From positions 3,623,970 through 3,687,969 of the forward strand of contig JARUPZ010000010.1 in the NCBI GenBank assembly GCA_031213475.1: a stretch of 64,000 nucleotides of DNA, read 5' to 3'. The stretch is from Nereocystis luetkeana (Eukaryota; Sar; Phaeophyceae; Laminariales; Laminariaceae). Below the pieces are notes generated by a model. That model was not told where the DNA came from. It worked only from the letters and a program-made list of their open reading frames with translations, and did not search any database. The translations under genes were made by a program, and so were the position numbers. How positions within the stretch are numbered: position 1 is the first letter of the stretch; each line of letters starts with the position of its first letter. Below, in pieces: positions 33,878 to 47,400 of the stretch.

Positions 33878-36817
33878 ACGACAAGTTCCCTCAATATACT
33901 GCTATAATAGCGGTGAAACCATAACTTGGGGGAGAAGACGCGAGCCTTGGCCCTCTCCCCCCCCCCGCCGGCTGGTAACCCCGAATGAAGCGATCGTTTA
34001 AGCATTTGCGCTTCATATTCCATCACAAACGTAGCAGCCCAGGTTAAAGATGGGTGCAGGTTGGCCCCGGGAGAGATTCAGAAATTGTCCACCGTGCGCA
34101 GAGTCCCGGGAAGACCACAGAGCGGTCTCTAGGCTGGTAGCCAAATGACACGGGGGGGGGGGGGGGGGGAAGTTCGCCGGGCTATATTTATTTGCCAAGG
34201 TCGACAAGCTTTTCACTTGCCGGTCACCCCCGGTGGTCTGCTGGATGCTCTACGCTAGGAACTACTACGAAGCCTGATGTTGGGGCGTCAGAGGGGCAAA
34301 CATGGCCATAAAACGTGACTCTCGATTCCAGCAACGCCCACCAACTCCGTGATTTGGGGGTGATTCAAAATGTATGTCCGAGTTGCTGCAATGCAAGGAG
34401 TGGCACAGCACGGGCGTAGCATGATATGGAGCCAGTAGCTCTTCTGGGCGCTCACACTGCTGCGCGTAGACGCTCGATAGCGGCAAGTTAATCGTTGGTT
34501 CGGTCACCGTTTAGATCCCTGCCTTGGGGTTGAATAGTGTGACCCCGAATCGACTGCATATAGAAAACCCTCGGCGTGTGTGTGTGCCGAACGTCGACGT
34601 GACGAGTCGACGAAGGAAAAACATGTGCTGAAATACGATCCTAACGACAAGAAAGGCACGCGCATACCCAAGTGCAGAGGGGGGAGGATACCCTTCTTTG
34701 CGACCCAGGATCTGAGTTGCGGTGAGGGGAAGGGAGACAGAGAAGAAGGAGGGCCAAGACATTCAAGTGATGAGCAAACAAAAACCCACGCACAGAGCAC
34801 CAAAACGCACGAGACGTTCGTTCCCCGCAGTGATGTATTACGTACATAACGGCCACCCATCACACCCACCACTCCTGTTTTCCCGCCCGCTGCTGTTAGG
34901 GTGCCGTAGGTCGACATGACCAGGGATTGTCTTCTCACCCAACTATTAATAATAGCATATGATGTGGGATCTTGTTGCAACCCAAGATGTCAGGAGACAG
35001 TACTCTCACCCCTTCACAGACAACAACTTTGCCTTGACAGGTCTTGGATGACACCAAGACTCAAACCTGGTAGGTTTTTGTAGTGGAGCACTCTGCCCTA
35101 CGCCCCTGCCTCACAGCTCGTGTTTTCCCTTGCTTGGTATGTCTCGTGACATCTCCGGCGGCAACTATTAACAGTCAGTGCGAGTTTGAGCCAAAAGCCA
35201 CTTATCAAGCATTGTGAGGGTCGTTTTTAACGAGGACTTTTTTTCAGTTTTTTTTCGGTATTTTCCCGAAATATCGGTAGTTTCCGCTATTATTCCCTAC
35301 AGATAAGTACCGAAATTTTGAGAAAAAACTGTAAAACCTGAAAAACGCTCCTCGTCAAGATCGATCCTTACAAGACACCAGCGTTTTGTATTTCAATTCG
35401 TTTTTTCCTTTTTCTTTTTTTTATCGGTCCCGGCCTCTGGCGGGGTTAAATTTTAGTTTAACAACTGAAGCACCATTTGCCCGACACTCGCTACCTCATA
35501 CATTGACGCAGGGGAAACAATGACGTATTTCTTGTCTTCATGCATACGAATACTGTTCAGGTTCAGCTGTCGAACAAATCTTGCTTCGGTTATAAACAAA
35601 CATTGAAAAGACACGCCAGCAGAGACCAGAGGCTGGGACCAATGAATTTCAGATTTCTCGTATGATGCTAGCTGAATTTCAGCTCAAACCCGCACGCATT
35701 CTATTGCTGTAGTTGCAACCAGACCACACCCACGTGATAGCGGAGCCGAAAAGGAGATATTTGGTGATCATTGTTCTGCAGCACGGCACCATGACAGCAG
35801 CGGAACACACGAGCGAGCACGATCCGCGCCCCTAAGCCATGGCCGTAGAGACCCCTTTTGTGCGCTTTGGTGGTCTGAAAGGCGATAAATTCCACCGATC
35901 GCCGAAAACCTACGGGTAGCCCGACGATATATTTTACCCATCTCCAGCCTCCAGAATACATGGTGTAATGGCCGGTGGATGATATTATGGCCTACCGCTA
36001 CACACCAATGCAGACCCCGAGAATGACATGTTTGTCCCGGGACTTTGCGCACGGTGGACGAGTCTCTATATTGCACTTGCACCAACTCAGACCCATCCTT
36101 TGACTCGGACTACTGCTCGTCGTGGGATAGGAACAGAAAATTTACAAACGATCGCCTTAAAACAGCCCGCCTTGGCCAGTCGGGGGGGGCAAAGGCATGC
36201 TGCTTTGCCGCCATGTTTCGGCCTTACTTCAACTGCAGTGTACCGAGGGCACTTAAGACGATCGATCGAAGTATCACACACGACTTGGAGATACGAGTTT
36301 CTACGAAATCCTCAATGTCGCAGCTAGCTGTTGCTTTTATTCAATTTCTTATACGTGCAACCGTACCGGAAAATACATCAGCAACTCCACATTATGCACC
36401 ATTCTCCACTCCCGACTTCTGCCGGAAGAAGCTGTATTATCAAGGCTCGGTGTGGGTCGTACACGGACGGACGGGCTGGCTCGTACCACGGCATGGGTAA
36501 CTTCAAGCATTTCTGATGTATCCTCCCTTGATAAGCTCCTAACCCCGCCCGAAATCGATGCCCAAGGAAGTACACAAGCAGACCTGGCCCTTGTCGGGTG
36601 CAGAGATAATGACAAAAACAATGGTTAATAGTTTGTTTTGGGCTTTACGCATCATCGACAAGCAGCGTCAGTGCCCAGTACCACGGGAGAGATCAAAACA
36701 CGCCCACTCTGCGCGATTCCTCGCATCGTAACCTCGGACACCGTTTTGGTGTCCGAGGTCGATCACGCAGTGTGGCCGTTGCTGTAATTATCACTTCGCG
36801 TCGTCAACTTTTCCTTC

Positions 36818-36921
36818 TACCCCTTCAACTTTGGACTGCAGTCCTGTTTGGGGGACAAACTACTTAGAATTTGAGTGGTATGCCCCCCAAACAGGACTGC
36901 GATTCTAACAAGAAGGTTTAA
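36818..36921. mobile_element. Family B palindromic element in loop
   Basis: Both stem arms carry the same departures from the family (CCTGTTTGGGGG and its complement CCCCCCAAACAGG), so the changes are compensatory. Confidence 0.8.
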
Positions 36922-39900
36922 CTCGGTGAACGACCCCGGCGAACTCCATGTACTTGCCAGTGAAAAACAAAGTTGGAAAAAAAAGTGGGATCATCAAAGC
37001 CGGGTACTTCCTCGGTTGAGTGGTCTCTGTCAGCTAAGAAATATTTGCCGTGCAAGACAAAAAAAAGTGTGACCCCCTGTTGTAGCAAGGTGCGATGATC
37101 GACTCCATTCAGAATGAGCTTTGCCAGAGGTCAAGATTGTAGGGAAAAAAAGGGCACAATTGAAACGAAAAACGATTATCGGTTGTCGTGTGAGACAAGT
37201 GATCAATTGGTATGTTTCTCTGACCTCCCAGACACTATACTGACGTGCCCACACACAACTTCGCCCCATAAAAATGATGCGTACTGATACTATATGAACA
37301 AGCAACCCAAGGTGCGACAACGAAATGTAGACTGAGATGTCTCTAACAAACGTTTTAGCATACACTAGACAGCGACCTACACTAGACAGCGAGCTTGATA
37401 AGCCAGTCCGAGGAGTGTCTTTGGTATGTCACCCCCCCCCCTCCAACTCAGTCACAAGGAAGGTCCGGCTAATCCGACGGTCCTTTAGCCCAGCCCGTCC
37501 AAAACTATCCACACGAGCAGTACGTACACAGTACGTACACAGTACGTACACAGTACGTACACAGTACGTACACGGGTGGCCGCCGAGGCTCCCCCCCGCC
37601 CCCCCTTGCATAACGCGATAGTAAAAACAGCCCTTATGTATATATCGCACAGTGTAGCAGACCCCCAAGAGGTGTCCACAACCTCTCAATTCGGTACGCC
37701 TAATGGTGTGCCACCTTGTTCAATGCCCCGACAATGAGGCTTTTTTCCCCACAGGGGGCGCAACGGGGGAGTGGTCCTGGCCATCGATGCGGTAGGCACC
37801 CTACTCCCTCCCCCGCGCTAGCTGGTGTGTCCCGCAGAAATCGAAGGCCAGTGGTCCAAGCGGCTCAGACGAAGGCATCCTGCGGGTGCTAACTACAGCA
37901 CGTCGTGTTTAGCCTACTGCAACAACCCCTTCTTCCTGTGCGCTTTTTGCAAAAAAAATCGCTTCGAGCTGTCGCCAAGTATATACGGTTTGACCGTGGT
38001 GACGTTCGTGCTTTCCGAACTCACGCCACCACCACGCCGCCGAGGGTTGTCGTGAACGGCAGAGCTACACGTATTGTTGTGACCACCTCGTGCCGACCGA
38101 CGACGACTGCTGACGCCAGGACGAACGCTACGAGAGGGGTGCTCCAACGCTTTACCTAGAATCCTCGCTCAATGTACTCTACTATATATATAAGGTGTGT
38201 GTCTCGCCGCGGGGCCTAACCCTGATAATAGGTGCAACCCGACGACCTTGGACATCATAAAAAGCTTGATTGGCGGTATTCCAGCGATACCGAGTACCGT
38301 CAAGGTCGCCTACTTGTCACAGGGGTGCAATCGTTCTTCCAGCGTTCGTTTCCTAGACAACAGTATATGTACAAGGTCCATTTGGTCGAACATCATGTTT
38401 TCAAGTTGGAAAAGCATGTGTTTGGAGGGCTGTCGACCAGATGTTTTCCGAAAACAGCCTTCGTTCGGTATTTGGCAAAGTTCCTTCCCGTTCCGGAAAC
38501 AATAAAGCGGCAAGAACGACGACGACGATAGAGCACACCCATGTACGATCCCAACGCTTATTTCAAGGGGGTTTCCTGAGATAAGGAGCCTCGCCAGTCC
38601 GAACTGTTTCGGCTTCAAAATTCAAAAAAGGCACACAGCATTACCGCTATCGTAGCACGCGTCTGAGGGCTGAACAAAAAAAGGTACACAACACTTTTCG
38701 AAAGGTTGTCGAAGGGCTGCCATCGTACGTACAAGCACAGCCACATCGAATAATGAGGACAGGTGCCATCCCCAACCATCTACCGGGTCACACAGAACAC
38801 ATATATCCGCGCAACAAAGCGTTGCTGCAAATGCGACTCTTCTACCGCCGTACGTACAAAGCAGGCGAACAAAATAGTATACAGGAAAATCCATACTTAC
38901 CACAGGTAGAGCCTACTGAAGGTAGTCGTCAACGTGGCAACGAAACAGTACACTACGGCTGTACATACGTATATGATACATGGTATATACCATAGACGTG
39001 CTCTCTTCTTTTTCTGGGGGTTTTCTTGCTGGAGGGGCTTCAAACGCCCACTCAATGACCTGACCTCGAGGAAAGAACTTGAAGCAACAGCCCCCATGCA
39101 CAACACCAAGGGCTCTGTTGACCACTACAGCGAAACAATGGATGATCCTCCGTTAAGGGGGCGCGTACACCACACAATCGTCTAGCCAAAACGTGCAAAC
39201 CCTACACCACGCGGCATGTGTCCCGAATTCGGGAGTACCTGCTTACAGCCTGAGGCTTCTTTGTTTTTGAAGAATTTGCAGCTATGAAACAGTTTGTGCT
39301 CAGCGAAGAAACGCCGCTCCTAATCGAATACGGTATCCTTTTGAGGGCCTTCGCTCGACGTTGACATCACAACACGGCGCGAGTCTTAGCCGAATAGAAG
39401 AGCGGTAACTTTTTTTTTCGCGTCCTGCGTAATGTGAAGCAGGCGTCATACTACCGCCCTTGCACTAAAAAAAACAACAAAACATTCGATGTTCACTGTA
39501 CTGCTGGCGGCGTTCAATGCCAAAGAGACATGCATGCCACGGCAGGGGTGCACTGAAGACGAGCTACAAAACACGACGGGCGGACGTCGTGTACCTCGTC
39601 GATCCGAGGCGTTTTCCCCCCTCGGGTGGGAGTAGTCTAGGGCGTTCCACATGATCGGCTCTGCCCTGGCCCGTGTTCAGCCCCAGGTTCCGGGAAGAGA
39701 GAACAGAAAATAACCGGAATAAAGGTGAACACTAAACATGCAGCACCGACATTTTACGTGGGCAACTACTTTTACACTCGTGCGCTGCTTCTTGAATACA
39801 TCGTGTATGATAGTAACCCACACCCCGGCGTGGTGCCTCATCCGAAGGGAGCCCCCCTGCCCGCGGTACCGCTTCCCCAATCCAAACAACGTGCTCCCTA

Positions 39901-40290
39901 GCGCATCTATGTCCTTACACAAGTGGTCGGGACCTCCCGTTTGCATACCGTGGGCGTAAAACAATCAAACTAGTGGAAACATTGAACAGTGTACCATACA
40001 ACCGTTAGGTGTGCCGAAGTGAGAGGTTGTCGGCACTACGTCGTAGGTTGATGCTACGGTACATTCTTCATCGTCTCCGCAAATATTTGTTCACACCCGC
40101 ATTGTACACGACGCGCGGGGGGGGGTCCCAGCTAACTAACCTGTGTAGCTGTGCACAGCTTCTCATTCAGACCCCCCTGGTGCAAAGCGTGCGTTCCAAA
40201 TACCCGGCACCCCCCCCCCCCCCACCCCCTCCGTCCGTGTCCGCGTTTCCTCTAGTCGTCTTAAACTTCGAAGTTTTTGCTCTCCTCTAA
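36922..40290. other. Loop, right part: no gene supported
   Basis: Contains an 11-bp tandem repeat (37518-37572), repeat D ends near 37697 and 40010, and a C run (40208-40223). No coding signal could be tested. Confidence 0.45.
37518..37572. repeat. 11-bp tandem repeat, five units
   Basis: Unit CAGTACGTACA repeated five times without change. Confidence 0.9.
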
Positions 40291-41212
40291 TATTTGTGTG
40301 TCCTTCCCCCCCGCAGCTACGGTTGTCTGATCGTTTCCATCGCCAGGGTGTGGAGGCGGGGAATATCTGTATCGTGTAAGGGCTGCGGGTGCGAGCTCCT
40401 GATCAAGACAGAGTCATCACGAAATACGTGGGTGATTCACGAAAAGGCGACGAGGGCGCGACGGATGGGGGGGGGGGGGGGGGGGGGGTGACGACTGTCA
40501 GGAGCTGCATACCGTGTGACAGTGTAACGAGTGTAACTTGAACGATAACACCCCCGCTGTGCTGAAGTTCCGAGACAATTTCTCCAAACCGAGGTGGGCA
40601 TGCATACCCTAACCGTGGGGTTGTGGCAAGCATCTCGTCAAGACCTTACCAAGCACGCATCGTTCAGATTTTTCACTTCCTTTTCCCGATTGGTTGTCGA
40701 CAGTTTGTCGATAATATCAAATCGGACATTCGTCCGAGGTTGTGCGTGGTGCCTGGTGTGCTGTACGAAAAGCTGATGGGTGCGGCAGAATGGGCTATAG
40801 AACGATTGGCCGCTGGTGGATGCGCTAGACCGAGCTGAAAAGAAGTGTACTGATACATGAAGCTGAGCGAATCGGCCAAGAAAGAGCGACTGGCGGTTTT
40901 TGATCCCCGAGATTGCTGATGGTTGTAATCGCGAATTGTAAATCCCTGCTGGGATCGACGGCTGGGGTCAACTGGTAGGGGTATGGAACACGAAAGTGCC
41001 CACAGACACAACCCCCCTCTGAAGAAACAAACTCCGGCGTTTGTGCCACTACTACACCTCGTGACCAAACTGGTACATGCTCTACATTTGAATCGGCAGC
41101 ACCACGTACTGATTTCGTGGCGGTGTCGGAGGGGTTCAGCGATTTCAGTCGGATTGCGCCCATCCGCTGGGAACATATACACGAAGCGAAACAAAAGACA
41201 GGAAACAAACCA

Positions 41213-41410
41213 TCATGTCTGGATTCGACGTTCGGCGCTGTTCAAAGTGGGTGGGTTCTCTGCTGGTACCGGAAGTAGGGCTTTGTTTCTGGTGGTACTC
41301 CACAAGAGCGATTTTGGCCAGACCTTCTTTAGGCTGCTCGACTTTGCGGCAGGTGTAGGCTTGCTTCGATCTTGACGCTTCTTGTGCTCCTTATGCCAGG
41401 CGGCGTGCGC
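41213..41410 (-). CDS. Right gene last exon
   Basis: The exon starts after CCAACTAG| with AHAAWHKEHKKRQD. It encodes 65 basic, Ser/Pro-rich residues ending RRIQT and stops at TGA. I take this as the ancestral C-terminus because the left copy differs by an A-tract expansion. Confidence 0.75.
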   Translation of the reverse strand, partial: AHAAWHKEHKKRQDRSKPTPAAKSSSLKKVWPKSLLWSTTRNKALLPVPAENPPTLNSAERRIQT

Positions 41411-44400
41411 CTAGTTGGTAGACGGGAAAGCGGCAGCAGCAGCAGCAGCGGCAGTGGCAACGCAAGCACCGATAGCTCAGCATTATGAAACCTTACATCT
41501 TGCGAAAAAACGAAACAAACTGAGACGTAGTATCCTCGAAGGGTACCAATACTACGAAAATGATGAAATCAAATTGAGAGCTGGCCGTTCATCTTTGGGT
41601 CACTCGAGAATGTTGGAATTATGATGCGTGCGTCCGGTGTCTGTGTGTGTGTGAAATCTCTTGTTTGCGTTCCTCCGCGTTGTGCTCAACAGCGTGGCGC
41701 TTACCTTTGAAGCGAAGCGATATTTCCGGCAGGACCACTGTTGAGCAATCCAAAACAAACACAGGGGCAGGTCAGATCAGAGCAGGGCAGGGCAGGGCAG
41801 ACATGGAAATGGCGTTAGAGGGGTCGCTTGCTTTATTGCCGGGGGCAACACCGGGGAAAAAAATGAGAACAATGTGCCAGGCCGTACACGGGAACATTGT
41901 ACTTCTTGTACTGGTTCTAGGCAAATCACATTTTCCAACCCACACGCCGCTTTTCGAACCCCAAACGGTCAGGCACGCCATTGGTCGAGGACGTCCGCGC
42001 GCCAGTCCTAGCCCAATCGGATAATACTGAGCGCGCGGTGAGAGCTGGCCCTTAGGACAAGTCACAGTTCCGCGGCAATCGGGAATACTAAGGCCCCATT
42101 CGCTAATCAGGAATCCCTCAAGAAGGCTGCCGTACATGGCCTCCTACGAGTCGGACTACGACCGGCGTGAGGGGCGTGACATGGTTGATACCATCAGTGA
42201 AGAAAACCGAAAAATATGAAGAAAAAAAAATACCGCGACCACATCAGTATAGTCGGCTGTAAATGACGATGTTGTATGTTGTTGTCTTTGTGATTACCGT
42301 TTTCGCCGGGTCGACCAATCACGTACTGAGGCTTTTTTCAGCCTTCGCTGCGTGCCAAATGGAACGACATGATAATATGTGGGGGGGGCGAGTGCGCTGC
42401 TCGTTGTGTCACAAGGACATGTCTTAAGCCCTCAATTTGGAACGTGAAGCTAGCGGGTCTGGTATTAACCCTTGTAGAACCGCAGTCCCGTTGTGGGGAC
42501 CAATCACGCAAAACTTCAAGCAATTAGTCTCCAAAACGGGACGGCGGTTCCACAGGGATAAGGTATCACTCACCAGATAAAGGTATGCCTGGGTTGGAGC
42601 CACGCACCCCTCAAACGGGCGCAGGCATAAGGATACAGTAGTGGTTCCCCTGCAGTAAGGGTAATACATACGCCCACCAACAATACCGGCACTATATATA
42701 TAGCAGCAACTGGCACTACTGCGCACGCTACCACAATGACGAATCCCTTTTCGTGCCAATCGATTCCACAGGCAAGTATGTCGGGCAACCGGCACCAAAG
42801 AGGGACCACTATTACGGGGGGGACCGTAGTTGATAGGACCAAATATTGTCAGTAAAAATGGTTGAATAGGTAGGTTTATAGGTCCTACTAACCATGGTCC
42901 CCCGTAATGCTGCACTGGAGTCAAATATGGCCTTGAACACGGGAGTTCCGCAGCCCTTCATAAGGTAGAGGTTACCGGCTAGGTCTCAACCGCCGTCTGT
43001 AATGGAGTAACGCTGCTGCTGCTACTGTGGTGTGGTTATATATATATATATATATATATATATGTTCGGCCTACGGTACAAGTTACCGGAGCGTTTAGAG
43101 GTCAATGGGGGCGCTATCGCTATATATACCTAGTATATGCTTGTTGTACTATCAGGGTCCTTCATCAAGCCGCTACGCATGACCTATAATATCCATCCCG
43201 CGACTCTGCGTTTGTTTCGCCTACGTCTGGCCCACGTCGAACAAAGAATGGGACGCATACAATAGTATATGTGTACGCACATGTATCTTATTTTCCGGTA
43301 ACACCGAACGTCTGGGCGTGTTTTATCCCCTGGCAACCTCGACAGCATAGTCTCGACGCGGCATGGTCTCGATGTGGTCATCTCTCGTTTGTTTTCTTGG
43401 GTCGTCTTTGCTTCGTTACCTTGTCAAGCCACTGCTCCACTATTCTGTTGGCGAAGAAAGCATCGAGACCAGGAATGACAATCGTCGCCACGGCGAGAGC
43501 AGCGGCGCTCGTCGATTTGGACCAGTCCAGGCTGTCCTCTCCAATGTCGCTGGTTGCGACACCCCAAAAAAAAATGGCCGGTGCGGACAGCAGGTTCGTC
43601 AGCATCGAATGTCTGGGGAGAGGGACGAGCACCACCGCCGAGAGCATCAAACAGCAACAACAACAACAACAACAAAAACATAAAGAGGGTGTGGGTGGGT
43701 GTCGTGTGAAACTTCTGGAATGGCGAAACCCGCCCTTCACCACCGCAGAACGCGATACCGGTGACTTGATCTATTGTTGATTCATTGACTCTAACCTGCG
43801 ACGCACACGATACAGTTTCTGCTGTAGCCCTAGCGTCAACCCCGACGGGAGGCGTTCTTGTGTGTGTTTGCTGTGCCGTCGCTGTGATTAAAGCGGCCCA
43901 ATTATTAGGTCGGGGTGCGGTTGCTACACGAGACTGTCCCTGCGCCGGCAGATACACGGGAGCTAGCGTTCTTCACGTCAAACCGAAGCCAAGTACATCG
44001 TTCTTCGTTTTCCTCGATGTTCTATACACCGATACAAGCCCAGTGGAGGTGTTCTGCGTATGCACGTCCTTCCACTGCCTCCTTCCGTGTGAACACCACT
44101 ACTACAGCAGGCCCTAAATCACTTCATGGGTGGGTGTTGTATGAAAACGGTTATTGGCTCGAGCTGGTGTGAAATAATGAAGTCCCACCCAGTACGGCAG
44201 GAAGACGACACACCAAGCAGTGCGGAGAGGGAATGAAACCCCAAAACAAGTGTACCACACTCTGAACGGAGATAGGAGCATTTAGAGTTGTTATGTGCGC
44301 CTGAACGTGCCCTAGGTTTACGTTTGTTTCGTTTGTATTTTTATTTGTCTGACGACATCAAGCGGAACAGGAAGAACGTGTATCGTACGTATTTTTGGAG

Positions 44401-47400
44401 TACAACTAAAATACGACACGCCAGAGCTGTCAAATATCGAAAATACAATTGCTCGAAATTCATTTTGCAAGCCGCAGGTGTTTCTTCGATCGAGCGTGTC
44501 ACGGGGGGTGGGTGTGATGTTATAAAAAGTCTACGGTATGTAGTTCGGCGGCTCCTCTGAGTGGCGGTACCAGGAGTCAACAGGACATTTTTTCCCGACA
44601 CGCCAGTTCGCTTATAATCATCCTGCGCATGAAGATAGGAATTTAAGAACCGTACTGTGGTATGTACAGTAGATACCAGGTGCACGCTTGTCGACGAAGC
44701 CAGCGACGCCTGTCGGCCAATACTTATCAAACGCAGACGTTGCTCTGGGCGCCCCAGCCAACCCTATAACAAGGAGTTTTGTTTTTTGTATATAATATTC
44801 CTCTCAATATTTGAATGTGCAGCTCATACAAATCGTGCGCACAGGGTTGCGATACGTAGGAGGAGAGACATACTAAACTCGCACACTCAAATGGAAAATG
44901 TATCCAGTTTCACCTACACACATACCCTCGTACTTAGGCCGCGCGGCCGTGGAGGGTGAACGTCCGTTACAATACCTGGAATATTATCATTATTCTTCTT
45001 GCCATCTGACAATGTGCAGCGTAGCTCACAACTTTTCCCCAACGTGCATATTTGTCGGAGTGAGGTCCAAAGCAATAGACATCCCCTTGCCAACGACCCG
45101 GGCAAAATCAGGAGCCCCCCGCTACAGCGATACCGGATACATTCTGGTATAATATTGAGATACGCGAGCGATCGCCGTTCCAGGCCACATTTCTGATATT
45201 GGTAATGGGTGCGATCGACACTGGCCTCAAGTGTACTGACTCCAGGATTTTCCTAACTTACTTGCTGCAAATCCCAGTCTGCCTTTTCTTATTTGGATTT
45301 TTTTTGCCGGGTCACCTTAGGTCCTTGGCCAGGGTGACCTTCTCCCTGGACACCAGGTGGCTTGCCCACGACAAAGACGGCGCAATGAACGTCAGCACCA
45401 ACAGCAGGATAAATGCCCCATTGTGTATTCCATCGCCGGCCCCCATCTGCGGCAGGAGTAGCTGAAAAATCTGCGTCAACAGGGTGCCACACGTATCATG
45501 CAGCGGTCCATACCCTCCATATTATTAGTACATTTCGTGCAAGCCAATACAGCTCGTACAATTCATGTGATTCATATGTTTTATCAACAACTCCATACGA
45601 GTCATTAAAATTTAAAAATATATATGTACCCGTACAGTATCTGCAATCCATACCATCAGTGGTTCAGACAATCCGGGCCACTCGAGCAAATCAAGCAGCG
45701 CAGACAGCTCATACAGTTCATAGATCTCAAACAACTCGATATCCTTTAGACCGTGCAGACAATTCATGCAACAGCAGGGATTCGCGTGGAGGATACGGCA
45801 ACCCTTCAGAGTAACCGCACGTAGCCTTCCCAAGATCTGGTACCAGATCTTGCTGGAACCTGCCGCGGCTGGTGTACCCACCCGTACCCATCTACCCACC
45901 ATACAAGGCTTATGCGCTGACACCCATCGCGTAATAACAGTGAAAGCGATCAAAGTACTTTTTTTGCTGGAAAAACAATAACACGATCGGGGTAGCGCCT
46001 TTTTTCTGAGCTCATACCAACATGCGGATCCCAATATCTCACCCTCGCCGTGACTTCGGGCATTCGTTTTGGCGCAATCGGACCAACACCTAGCTAGGTG
46101 CTACCTGGTGCTTGTCCTAATACAAATGTACTCTCTCAATATATCATACTCCAACCTGTAACTGTAGTTTATCGAGTGAGGAGCCCAGCCGCTCAGAAAC
46201 ATGCCCAGACAAAAAGTGCAACTCCTACCATAGAACGAGTGACGAACGAACTGTGCTCCAGTGGAAGGGATTGAACGAACATACCCATTTTTCGGAGACA
46301 CTGGCAGGCAGCGAGTGTTTCGGAGATTTTCGGGCGGGCGGCGAGACGTTCCCTGCTTCCCCATTCTTCTGTATACAGAACATCCGACCTCACCCCGGCT
46401 TTAGAAAGGGACCTCATGTTTTTGATAGACGGGCGTGAAAACTAGAACGGGGGACCCTAGATAACAGGACCTATGGTGAACATAAAAACCTATATATTTA
46501 CCCATTTTTACTAACAATATTTGTCCCTGTTAACTATGGCCCCCCGTGATAGCAACTTGCATCGCCGCTTAGTCATGTGTATCTATATAGCATGACCAAT
46601 CGTCTGGAAGAGCCATGGCACCAATTGGGCCTCGACCCTTTGACAGTAAGGAGTAGGCGACCGTAGCTTGAGCTGGTGGCAAACGTATCATATAAACGCA
46701 GAAGCCTATAATAGTCAGCGTACTCAAACAGAGCAGTTCCCTCAAAAGCAAGGCGACCGCGTCGATCATGGGTATAGAGCACCACGTTTCACATTTTTTT
46801 TCTGCTCTAAGATAGCATTTTTTGGCCCAAGAAGAGGTTGGTGCGGACATTGAACGCGCCGAGGGCAGCAGCAGGGCGCAGGCCGTGCCACACTGGAAAA
46901 AAAAAACGGCCTTATAAATCAGGTTGCATTCTTGGGGGTGTACCAGTGTGTTCAGCCCGTTTTCGTTCTGGAGGGTAACTTACGATACGAGGCTCGAAAG
47001 GTGGCCGCATTTTGGCACTCCCTCCAGCAACGCGTCAAGCGGCAACGATAGTAGGTACTGCCGTAATAACGCACGGGGCCATGATGGCGGCAGAAGCCGA
47101 GCATGCGCAATGCCGATCGGTTGCGGAGCGTTCCCCGGCGCGAGAAAACCTTGCCGCACGCACGTTGCACATGAAACGATCCACTGCAGGCCATCTAAAC
47201 CGTAGATCATACGTGTGTCGTTTCGACTTGCTGTGCAAGAAGCATCGTGCCGATCTCACCCAGCAAACATGCACGCACGGGCCGAGCCGTGCATGCCCCA
47301 TCCGGAGAAACATATTTCTAGGAACGGTCGGGATGTGTCAGAGATGAAACTTCCTCGAGTTACTCAGGTGGGGCCGGGGTGTGTCTGCCCGGTGTGATCT

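Larger units (their letters stand above)
32048..36817. other. Loop, centre: no gene supported
   Basis: Contains two family A elements (32820, 33771) and an 18-base G run (34152-34169). Frames at 34.5-34.98 and 35.7-36.5 kb overlap on both strands without motifs, so they are not called. Confidence 0.45.

Noticed and set aside
34504-34980. 158-codon minus-strand frame
   Set aside because: Lies in the unpaired loop, low complexity, no homology recognised.
35701-36621. Overlapping frames on both strands in the loop
   Set aside because: No motif, no splice support and equal openness on both strands.
41401-41430. tRNA-like CTAGTTGGTAGACGGG
   Set aside because: It is the intron-exon junction of the right gene and has no cloverleaf arms.
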